Assembly (NCBI GenBank): GCA_030770425.1
Contig: JASJFT010000165.1
Coordinates: 39,742-103,741 of the forward strand
Direction: 5' to 3'
Origin: Darksidea phi
Taxonomy: Eukaryota; Ascomycota; Dothideomycetes; Pleosporales; Lentitheciaceae
DNA: 64,000 nt
In this document: positions 10,416 to 19,734 of the stretch, piece after piece
How the letters are laid out: every line of letters starts with the position of its first letter
Position numbering within the stretch: position 1 is the stretch's first letter
Made by a program: the position numbers and the translations under genes
Notes under the pieces: generated by a model
Databases searched by the model: none
Seen by the model: only the letters and a program-made list of their open reading frames with translations
Told to the model about the DNA's origin: nothing

Positions 10416-11040
10416 GTGGCGAGACCTCCGCAAGGAGATGGTGTCTCCCATGCCGAGCTGAGCGGAACCGTGTCATCGCAGAGTGGCATGTTGCACCCGG
10501 TTGGAACTATCGCCTCCGTCTCAACAAAGAGTAACCCCTCGGCCATTCAAATGAGGTGCCTTGCGATGCGGGTCCTTGGATGCAGGGGGCGGCCTCTGAA
10601 CCGCGACTGGGGTCTTTTGCGCTTGCACGAGTATGGTGTGTTGTCTTTAAGGTCCCAACCCGGGCGCGAAAAGACATTCGTCCGCCCTACAACACACGGC
10701 GTTGACTGGTTCGGCATCAGCGAGTGGCCTTTTCCCCAAATTCTTGATCCCCACCTGTCATCCAGTGATACCTTCGGGGAGGATGGAGGCAGGCATTCAA
10801 GCCATCTTGAACAACGACGTACAAGCCGTCATCTACTCCGAGTTTGATGAATACACCGAAAGGGGGTTTCCGTTTGCTCTATACATCCATCATTTGTATT
10901 GGTTCAGATCTATGGTTACGAGAGGAAAGACAACTTTGATCGCCTACAGAACCGCCCCGTCGCCGCAAGAGCTGCCTGTTACTCGATGGAGATGTTGCAT
11001 TAAGCATGACTTTATCCGATGTGGCAGGTTTGCCGCGTAA
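10416..11040 (+). pseudogene. Degraded tandem copy of the 8869-9927 gene
   Basis: The first frame contains WGLLRLHEYGVLSLRSQPG, matching PGLLRLHDYGILVIDAQPE of the intact gene. A second frame, open to 11040, then carries AILNNDVQAVIYSEFDEYTE (intact: ALISNRRLETVMFYEYADYF) and FRSMVTRGK...RWRCCIKHDFIRCGR (intact: FRSSVGPSL...KWKRCKHNRLP). The order and spacing agree with the intact gene and the frame changes between the two parts, so a frameshift has broken it. The N-terminal CxxC region and the acidic tail are not found. Confidence 0.65.
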
Positions 11041-11507
11041 AGACGATACCACCAGCCCTTTCAGCCGGGAAGGCTATAGAAGGGTTCCAGCGATTTTTAC
11101 GACGCGACCGCTCAACGTTTCCATATGATCCGTCTAATGACGACCGGGGAGCGGTGCAAAAGATCTTCAGAAGTTGGTGGAGGAGCTTTAGGGACCAGGG
11201 CATAGAATATGGCGATACAGTAGGGGTTTGAGGTGGCACGGCCATGGGGAATGAAGTCCACGATCCTCGCGTGAGATCTGGAATGAAGTAGCTGGAGCTT
11301 GGACCAAGCGGCGTTTTGCTAATTATTGCCGACGACGGTTTTGACAACCATCCCCTCTGCCCTCACCAGATAGCTCTTGCGGGAGCTCTCGGCTGCTCGC
11401 AACGCCAGAGGAAACCTTAGAGCCGTTCGAGATGGCCATGCTCATTATCTCGCTTTCAATTGATCGCCATCTACCACCGCACGCGCCTCCAGATCCTCCG
11501 TAGCGGA

Positions 11508-11838
11508 ATGGCTCGTATTACCCACGTCGTAGCCGACCAAATCAGCGCCGTGCACCGAAACGTACCCGTCCCACAACCCTCAGTAGCCTGACAGCTACTA
11601 GAAGACGCAGGTTCGAAATGAGCTCAGATTGTGCTCTTTTCCCCGGCGTTCGTTCACCGACAAAGCGGAGCTTGAGCCTTTCTTCGAACATGGCGATGTT
11701 ACGACGGAGGAAAACACGCGGGCTATCTTGATAAGGCGAAAGAGCTGGGGGTAGACATATCCATTGGGTTCGCCGAGGTGACGGATGGAGGTATGCATTA
11801 CAACGCCTGCGTGTACTACCACACCAAGTCGGCTTCAC
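11508..11838 (+). pseudogene. Relic of an N-carbamoyl hydrolase (nitrilase superfamily)
   Basis: Three pieces in different frames rebuild the first third of a carbon-nitrogen hydrolase: an N-terminus MARITHVVADQISAVH at 11508, then KAELEPFFEHGDVTTEENTR, then DKAKELGVDISIGFAEVTDG followed by HYNACVYYHTKS. The wording fits N-carbamoyl-D-amino acid hydrolases more than general nitrilases. An in-frame stop and at least two frameshifts are present. The motif that should read FPE (catalytic Glu) appears as FPG. The half with the catalytic Lys and Cys is missing. The sequence passes straight into the racemase relic at about 11838. Confidence 0.6.
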
Positions 11839-12360
11839 GATGCCTTCCTCATAGCCTGCTACAGCGACCACGCATTGATCAAGATGCTTCGTGAGGAGTT
11901 CACAACACCGGTCATTGGAGTCATGGAAGCCTCACTGTTCGCTGCCCCACATTAGGCTGTCGTTTTGGTATCATCGCCACCTCTCGCAGATCCAAATTTA
12001 CATCGGAAGACTCAGTGAAGCATTACGGCCTCGAAGGTTTCTGTGCAGGCGTCAGGGACTGTGAATTAGGTTGGCTGGAGCTTGAATCAAAGTCTGAGGA
12101 GGTGATAGGTATCATGTGCGAAGTAGGGAAGAAGCTAGTTGAAGACGGCTGATGTGCTCACGCTTGGATGCGCTGCCATGACAAATATGAAAGCTGCTGT
12201 TGAAAATACGGTGGGTAAAGACGTACAAGTTATCGATGGTATTGTAGCGGATGTGCATCATCAAGTAGGTTTAGGTAGGATGGAGACGAGGATAGCGAAG
12301 AGGGGAATGTATCGTAGTTCAGCTGAGCAGAGAAAGCTTCGGGGGCAGGATTGGTATTGA
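11839..12360 (+). pseudogene. Relic of a Dcg1-type Asp/Glu/hydantoin racemase
   Basis: Three consecutive frames give most of a hydantoin/aspartate racemase. The first carries DAFLIACYSDHALIKMLREE and TPVIGVMEASLFAAP. The second carries GCRFGIIATSRRSKFTSEDS and HYGLEGFCAGVRDCELGWLE up to LVEDG. The third, from about 12150, carries DVLTLGCAAMTNMKAAVENT, then VQVIDGIVADVHH and ends GQDWY with a natural-looking stop. Both family Cys sites (ACYSDH and LGCAAMT) are still present, so decay seems recent. Two frameshifts break the gene. The first third of the protein is missing and is replaced by the nitrilase relic. Confidence 0.7.
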
Positions 12361-12696
12361 AGTATGTCTTTTTTCTCTATGATCAAACAAATCTTACCAC
12401 TCATAGATAGCGTCCTGACATAGATCTCGATCTTCAACTGTCACAAGCAGGCAACATAACAAATTAGTCTTACTTCATGTACATTTTGCATCTCTCGATT
12501 TTGCGTTGGGATCAACGCTCTCAGACTTCTCCAATATCTAGAAATGCTTACATACTCGCAGCCATCATACTAACAGCAAATATGTGTCTTGCAGCAACGC
12601 TCACGATGATCATCGACAAAAGGTTACCCTCTTTGCCGAGAACCGGTACGCGCTAACACGCTTTTGGACGCTCGCGAAGTCGCTAACAAACTACAG

Positions 12697-13908
12697 ATCA
12701 AAATGTGGAGATCCCTTCCCTCCGTAGTATAACTTTAAACGGAATACTGAAGGCATATAGTAATGCTTGCCAAAACGAACACACTTGCAGTTCCTTCACC
12801 CTTGTTGGCGCAAAGCCATCAAAAGAATTAGATGTCGCCACAGTACTGAGAACTGCTGGTGTGATCATCCTAGGAAAATGTGGCATAATGCTCCGGATTT
12901 CGCTCGACTAACGACTGTCGCGGGCGGAGTACAAGAGGTGGGTGGTGTATATGATCGTTTGGGAAGCGAACGAAGGCAAGTAGGAGTAGTAGCGGAAGCG
13001 TAGTTGCGACGGGTTTAGGGACTGAGGTACGTATTAACCAATTAGGGAGGTGTGCTAATACGGGCTCTAGACATGTTATAGTACCGTGAGCCCTGCTGAG
13101 AGAAGCAGTATTGTAGGGTTTAAACCGACAAGAGGGGTGTTGATCCCTTCTGATAGCCTCATTTTCACATCCGAGAGGCTAGATACTGCAGGCTTACTCA
13201 TGCGTACTATCACAGATGCAGCAAAGATTGATCAAGAAATCATTCGTCAATCTAGGGATGGTAGCCAGCGTAAGGAGCGAGATTTGTCAAGACAAATTCT
13301 CAACCTCTCCATCTCTAACACCGATCTGAGCAGCTTTCATGTCAGTATTCCCTCCAACCCTGCGGAGCTCAAGAACATCCATCCCGCCAAGCATCTAGCG
13401 TTCAGAGACGCAATGTATTTCTTCGAGGCTGTAGGCGCGGATATGGTGCAAGGCATCGATGCTCTCGAAATGGAAGAGTATAACATTCTGCCGTCAGCAT
13501 CCAAGAACATTCACTAGACACCCGATGTGAGACTCGAAATAAACAACTATCTCGCCGACTTGTCCACAAATCCACAGAATATCCACAACCTCAAAGATCT
13601 TATCGCTTTCACAAAAGCACATCCAGAAGAAGAATATCCGCAGAGGAACGTTGCAGTCCTTGATCATGCATTAGCTATGGACCAGACCATAAGCTATACA
13701 ACAGGATGCTGGCTAAGGATGAGTGGTGCGAGGGCGAAGGTGGCATTGAAGGGGCGCTAAAGCGTGTTGCGCCGACATTTTTGTGTCCAGGCATTCGATG
13801 TATGTGTTCGGCGGAGTTGGGGGAGATGCCAATGCGTTAAAGTTGGCGTATGTGTTTGAGAAGTTGGGAAAGATTAGGGAGGGTTTGAAGATGTACAGGG
13901 TACCGTAG
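12697..13908 (+). pseudogene. Relic of an amidase-signature enzyme
   Basis: Pieces in order: SSFTLVGAKPSKELDVATVL and RTAGVIILGKCG; a glycine/serine run SRSSSGSVVATGLGTE matching the amidase signature; an apparent intron 13027-13070 (GTACGT, branch GCTAAT, CTAG); then STVSPAERSSIVGFKPTRGV with SERLDTAGLLMRTITDAA; an in-frame TAG at 13515-13517; a further 75 codons; and a C-terminal piece FGGVGGDANALKLAYVFEKL near 13810. The N-terminal part with the catalytic Lys is deleted or unreadable. Several frameshifts and stops make a working product very unlikely. It lies on the same strand as the nitrilase and racemase relics, directly downstream. Confidence 0.7.
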
Positions 13909-14219
13909 GAAGACTTGAGTGATATTGTGAGTTGATCGAGGTACGTAAGTCTGCATGACACCCCTAGAAATTTCCCTGGTGAACAGCTGAAAGGATGCTA
14001 GGGTATCTTTGCTAGCCTGAAACGGTGAATGGTTTCATATCTTTATCATCCTCTTCTCCCTCGCCGCCATCATTAATGTTTTCATGAACCACAGTTCGAG
14101 ATTTCAAATCTAGAACCATAAACGAACATTTTATATATGAATCGCCTATCGAACCCGTAACGTCAACGAGTTTCCCGTTTTAACAAACATTCACCGACCA
14201 ATTCCGCCTTCCGAACCTA

Positions 14220-15033
14220 CTACGCCTCCGCCGTCCTTACGACTCTCTCCGTCCCCGACCTAACCGGAGCCGTAACCCTCCATTTTATCTCTGCTGCTGG
14301 CACTCGCCTCGTTACATGCAGCCTCGTAGTCCCCTGCGCATCCTTATCCACAACCTCTCTTAGTCGGCTCAGAAACAAATCCCAAACCCCCCGATTCTGC
14401 CTAGCCGCATTGCTATCTCCAGTATACTCAGCTTGCAACTCGAAATCTTCGATGCAGCGCCATCCGCCGTGGGGGAGGCGAACTCTGGTAGATGCAGCGA
14501 GTCCGAAGTTGACGAAGCGGAGTGTGTAGAGGGAAGGATTGTTGATGGATTGGTAGACCTGGACTTCTGCTGAGCGGGGTTAGTTAAGATAGCTGCGATT
14601 TCACGGGAAGGGGAAAAAGGGTGGAGAGGGTGTAACGTACACTCGGTACAGGGTATGAAGTGTGTGATAGCAGGGTGAGAGTTTGAGGGTCGATGATCGG
14701 AGTAGATGACTGGGGAATGCCTTCTGATTACGATGATTCCTTCGCCGACGCCATCGTGGTGGACGTTCATTGCGAATTCGTCGGCTAGGACATATTAGTT
14801 CAGATCTAGGGATTTGGAAAAGAGGTTGCATACTTACCGGTGGTTGCGTCGCCGCGGTACGACTCCAGAGGTGTGAGAGGGCTGTCCTGCTCCTCGGCAA
14901 GTTGCTTCTCGCCTGCTTTTGAAGTAGCTTCGGTCAGCCGGTTTTCTGGAGGTGTGGTGGTTTGCTTACCTTTGCCTTTGAGTACGGCACTAATTTCTAG
15001 TAGCCCGGCGGTTGTTATAGATGGGCGCGCCAT
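14220..15033 (-). CDS. Unknown 229-aa protein, three exons
   Basis: Exons 15033-14838, 14784-14641 and 14569-14220, joined by introns with GTAAGT/CTAAT/CTAG and GTACGT/CTAAC/CTCAG signals. The frame is continuous and gives 229 residues. It begins MARPSITTAGLLEISAVLKG and has a Lys/Gln/Glu-rich early part, a middle with NVHHDGVGEGIIVIRRHSP, and a C-terminal half with PSLYTLRFVNFGLAASTRVR and a basic, Thr/Arg-rich end. No signal peptide or membrane segment is evident and I recognise no family. Well-formed splice sites argue that it is real. Confidence 0.6.
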
Positions 15034-15602
15034 TGGGTAGGTGGTTAGGAATATTTAGAAAGTTTAAGCTCATGATAGTGTGCGGAGGAATCCGGTATGT
15101 CAGAAAGGAATGTTTCCCAAGCTTGCTCACTCATCTAGCATTTCACCAGCAAGCGCTGCACGACAAATCTTATGGTTATTTGAGATCTGCCTGGAAGTAA
15201 TCGGAAAATGCTAAGAATTTAGTCTTTATTGCCCGTAAATACGGTATGCGGACCCTGTGGTTGCCCCGGCAAATACATTTGTATGTCACCAGCAAAAGGC
15301 AGCTGCGCATACATCTAAGGCTGATGTGACTCACGCTTTGACTGAAGTGACCACATGATGAAATTGTTGCTAAGAAGGCATTCCCAATAATTAGACTGCT
15401 TGAGTAACTGTACTTGAAAACGGGATCAGTATCCCGCCTTGACCTGAACCGGCGTACCCTGGAAAGATGTGCCGGCGACAGCTACACAAATGTGGCGAAA
15501 AGCCGCATAACAAGATGACGTAACTGAAAGATCGTCCGTTATTCGTGAACGAACCAAAGGCCAAAGCTTCCGAACCACCCGCGAATCAAAGCAGTCAGAT
15601 GG
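15034..15602. other. Intergenic, no gene seen
   Basis: About 570 bp between two minus-strand genes. It presumably holds the promoter of the 14220-15033 gene. No distinct element was identified. Confidence 0.4.
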
Positions 15603-16064
15603 TTACTCCCCATCCGTATCCTCTCCGCTCCAGTCAGACATTAGCCTATCGGGCACATATCCCAACACGTAGACATTCTTGATCTTCCCATTTCTCACAC
15701 CGTTCTTAACCGTTTTCCCTAATCGCCTCAAATCCACAGTCGCAAGGTAGATCCTGAACTCATCGCCGTCCTGTTTCTCCTGCGCCCCTTGGGGTGGTAG
15801 GGAAGGGCTATTTAGGGGTACCCTGATATCCACTTTCGTTCTGCAGTCCTTTATGGGAATCTCAATGTGGTCTGTGCAGTACTTAGAGATATATTCTTAA
15901 GGGATACGTGAGGTTTGCTTACGTTCGCTCTCGAGCGCTTTCAAGGAGCCTTGGAAAAGAGTTCGATTTAACGGATCGTACATTATTGCACAGTCGTCAT
16001 TGAACTCGACATTTCGTGGCCGATTGACACTCTGCATGCCCTTGCTTATCGTGCGTGTTAACAT
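15603..16064 (-). CDS. Unknown 136-aa protein, two exons
   Basis: Exons 16064-15923 and 15871-15603 with an intron GTAAGC...GCACAG. The frame closes at 136 residues. The product starts MLTRTISKGMQSVNRPRNVE, continues with CAIMYDPLNRTLFQGSLKAL, and ends in a lysine-rich section followed by VYVLGYVPDRLMSDWSGEDT and an acidic tail. No domain is recognised. Size and composition suggest a small soluble protein. Confidence 0.55.
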
Positions 16065-17539
16065 TTGTTTTAAATGCTAAAAGTAAAACGATATCGGTTC
16101 TGAGATCGGATCTAACGGAGAGTGGTGCGCGAGCGAGACGATGAGTTAAGGATGGGCTAACGTATGCTAAGATCTGAATTGTTACAGAAGATTTTGGTGT
16201 TGAGTCGAGAAGGATATTGCAGCCAGCTAGCAGGCTTATAAGGTGGCAGAGGATGCCACCAGGCTGAGGTTTCTACCTCGTGGGAAGCCGGTGTGGCAGG
16301 TCATTTCAGCCCCAGTTCCGGAACTGTATGCATATGTCTGGGGCACTTGATTGGATTATACGACGGGGGTTTCTCGCGACCAAATCCGTCTCAGATAGTC
16401 CGAGCGCTAATTACCGCCTTCTCCCCTCGTGGCCCCACGAAGATCATGAGACGTATTGAGCGCTTTGATACGCAGAGACAAAGCCACATCAAGGCGTAGT
16501 GGCGCAGGTGGAAATGGTGGTGGCCATGCAGACACGCGAGGCCACCATGTGATGCTACCTTAGCAGCCTAGATCATCAAGTTCGTACGTCACAATCCCCG
16601 GCGTGAAACGTTTAACATCTTGTGCTCTGACTTACTTGGTCTTCTTAACAACTGATAGAAGGTATGCGTTCAGTTTATGCGAGGGAGGCTCTCGCTTACC
16701 AAAATTCCACTGCCATATTTTCGGGGCGCAGTGCACGTCGCTGTAGCCTGAGTACGTAGTATATTACTTTAGTCAAGGGTTAGCGAGATGGCGAAGTTCA
16801 ATTAGAAATCCTCTCTTTCTATGCATTGCCGCAGGGGTTAGCGATGTCCTAGTCCGCTCAGCTGAGTGTTCAGCTCCTCAGCCTGGCAGCCACGGCGCTT
16901 TCTGCAACCACGTTTGATAATAGGAGAGGTCCGATAGACGAATTACAAGGGAGGTAGTTCAATGATATGACCGGTTGACTGCGGGCTCAAGTGAAGCTGA
17001 TGCAGTCATACCGCAAGCCCAATTATCAGAAGGACCGCCACTTGGCGTGCGACAGCTCTTCGTACAAGGCTGTCGGCTGGATGCTGGTTGGATTTTCTAG
17101 ATGCGTCTCGCTGTACCGGAATGTGCTAATTAATCTCACGTATCATTTCTCCTAACTCATCCGTATTGCGAGTCAAGAGTTGAAAACACTGATAATATTG
17201 CCTGGCTTAGTTGTCGCACGTCATGATGGTTCCAATGGTAGACCGAGGGACCATCTCGCATCCTAAAGTTTGACTGTGTGGCGCAAGGCTGTGAACCATA
17301 TCTAGGCAGCTACCGTGGAGGCGCAATTTTTCCATAGCCTGATCCGGCGACTGTACTTGAACATGGAGGGGGAAGGCTGAAGTTCAGTCGAACTCCTACA
17401 GGGGGCGGAAAGTAGCGAAATATGCGGCTCCATGGGCTCATACCATTCTTGCCGTCAGCCTTGGGCCGGGTAGGATGTTCATATAGCTGCCCGCTTCCCG
17501 CATCTACGTTGAACCATAATCGGGAACTTTATTGCTATA
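16065..17539. other. Gene-free stretch
   Basis: About 1.5 kb in which I see no supported gene on either strand. The short frames here lack splice continuity and family signal. Its right end is the promoter region of the patatin-like gene. Confidence 0.4.
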
Positions 17540-19509
17540 TTGGAGACCGAGACACGACTACAAGTCATGGCTAGCTCACCTGCAACCACGAGCGCTATTG
17601 AGAGAACGCCTCAAGTCAGTCCCGAGACAAGGCCGGCAGTAGACGAGCCGCGGCACGGGATATTGCGACGGCCGACAGTTCAGTTCGAGAATGCGGACGG
17701 TCCAGCGCACCACCCTACAGACGAAAACCCGCAAGGGATGCCGGGATCGCCGATATTTCCCATCAGAGACAGAACCGGCACGTCAGAAACCGAAGTTTCG
17801 AGGGCTTCCTCGAAGCTCGAAGAACGTTGGAGGAAACAAACAGTTCTGTCGTTTGGTGAGTAATGGCATTATCATTGCGTTCTCCTCCACTGACTTTTTA
17901 ATAGACGGCGGGGGAATCCGAGGATACTCCAGCCTGTTAATTTTGAGTGAGATCATGAGAGTGGTTGAGGAAATCGAAAAACAAGAAGATGCTGCAGCGG
18001 ACTCTAGCTTCCACCCAGAAGATTATGTTCCTTCTCATAATAAAAAGCACCCTCCCGCACCGGAGAAGAAAAGGTTTGATCCTGGGCAAGGTCAAAAAGC
18101 CGACGGATCTTGTCGTTATCTTCCCTGCCATTACTTTGATTACATTGGCGGAACGAGCACAGGGTGAGTTTGCTAAACATGGCAAGTTTCTCTAGCTAAC
18201 GGTCAAGGGGCCTTATTGCTATAATGCTTGGAAGGTTGAGAATGGGCATTGATCAATGTCTGGAGGAGTATGAGACCTTCGGTGGCGAAATATTTGGGCA
18301 TCCAAGGTGGTTTTCAATGAGAGGTCCATTACCGTCGTTCAAAGAGAAATACAATGGCAAAAGGTTACGGAAGGCCGTGGAAGCTGTAGTGGAGAATCGA
18401 TCTTCCCCAGAACAGAAAGCTGTCGGAGCCGGTTATTTCGGCTCTGCAAAAGAGCTGTGTAAGACGTAAGCATATCCATGACACGAGCGTGGCAATCACT
18501 AACCAGTAGCAGTATAGTTGTAGCCTATCGTTGGACAGACGAATCCTCGGCCCCTAGGTACGGTAACGAGGTATTGGATGGCATCGCCGTCCCGGATACA
18601 CCCCAGGCCGCTCCTACAGAATCTGGCGCGTACCTTTTCAGAAGCTACGACCATTGGGGAACGCCCAGTAAGAACGGGAGGCGCAGGAATATCTTCGAGC
18701 GTAATCCGGGGCCTGCAGACAACATTCCCATATGGCAGGTGGCGCGGGCTACGACGGCAGCGCCGACATACTTCGATCCCATTCCCATCCAAAACAATAC
18801 ATTTGGAGACGGCGGGCTCGGGTCGAATAACCCCGTCCAAGAGATATTTTGGGAGGTTGCTACCATGCACGGTAACAATGGCTCAGTCGTTGATTTGATC
18901 GTCACCATTGGCACTGGACAGGCTGACCCTGTTAAGCTTCACTCTTCAGGGCCGAAGAAAATCTTTTCGTACCTCAATGCCACGAAAGCACTCGCAACAG
19001 ATTCCGAGCAGAAACACGCAGATATGGAAGCTTTGATAGAGAACATTCCAGGCTTGGAAACTGTACATTATCAGCGATTCAACCTTCCGAGGGAGCAAGG
19101 GCTGAAGAATATGAAACTAGATGAGTGGACAACCGTTGGAGAGCGTAAGATGACAAGAAGGGGGATCCAGCGTCGGAAAGAGAGCACCCTTGGAAAGATC
19201 AGACGTCTGACCCAAGAATATTGTTCAAAAGACGAAGTTGCGGAGGAAATCCGCAAGGTGGCGCGGAAATTGGTGGATCATCGGCGGGCGCGGTGCTTTG
19301 ACGAGCGGAAATGGGAACTGTGGGCAACAGGGATCCGCTATCGGTGCACAGTGAAGAGGTGTGACAAGAGTCAGAAGCTCAGGCCGTCAAAAGAAGATCT
19401 CCAATATCATATCGAGAAGGTCCATCCTGGCTGCTTCCGGGGGAAGACGCCTGACCAAAAGTGGAAGTTGCTAGAAGAGATGATTAGAAAAGGCACTTGC
19501 CCCTATTGA
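17540..19509 (+). CDS. Patatin-like phospholipase with C-terminal C2H2-like segment
   Basis: Four exons: 17540-17855, 17905-18163, 18208-18465 and 18510-19509, giving 610 residues. The junction of exons 1 and 2 restores LSFDGGGIRGYSS, the patatin oxyanion-hole motif; exon 2 ends in the nucleophile elbow GGTSTG (GxSxG); and exon 4 has FGDGGLGSNNP, which supplies the catalytic Asp of the Ser-Asp dyad. It should be an intracellular lipid acyl hydrolase. The first 105 residues are Ser/Pro/Arg-rich and disordered. The last 65 residues contain C-x4-C-x15-H-x4-H (CTVKRC...YHIEKVH), a long-looped C2H2-like finger. The last acceptor could also lie 4 nt earlier (frame differs); the version given keeps the frame. 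A second start, MASSPATTS, lies 9 codons on. Confidence 0.85.
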
Positions 19510-19734
19510 TCACAACATGGTATCGGAGTTTGGCTTCTACTGTTTTACTATGTAGGATTACATACCTGAATATCGTAGCGAGATATTACACTGGGTTATC
19601 CCTGAAATGACGTCACATTGTTACATGTCGCTTTTGGAGGGGATAGGAACGTTAGTAGGCATCCGAAGGTATGTAGGGTATTCAGTCTGTTAGGGTCGAT
19701 AGGAATATCTAAGGCTTCCCAGAGACATGCTTCT

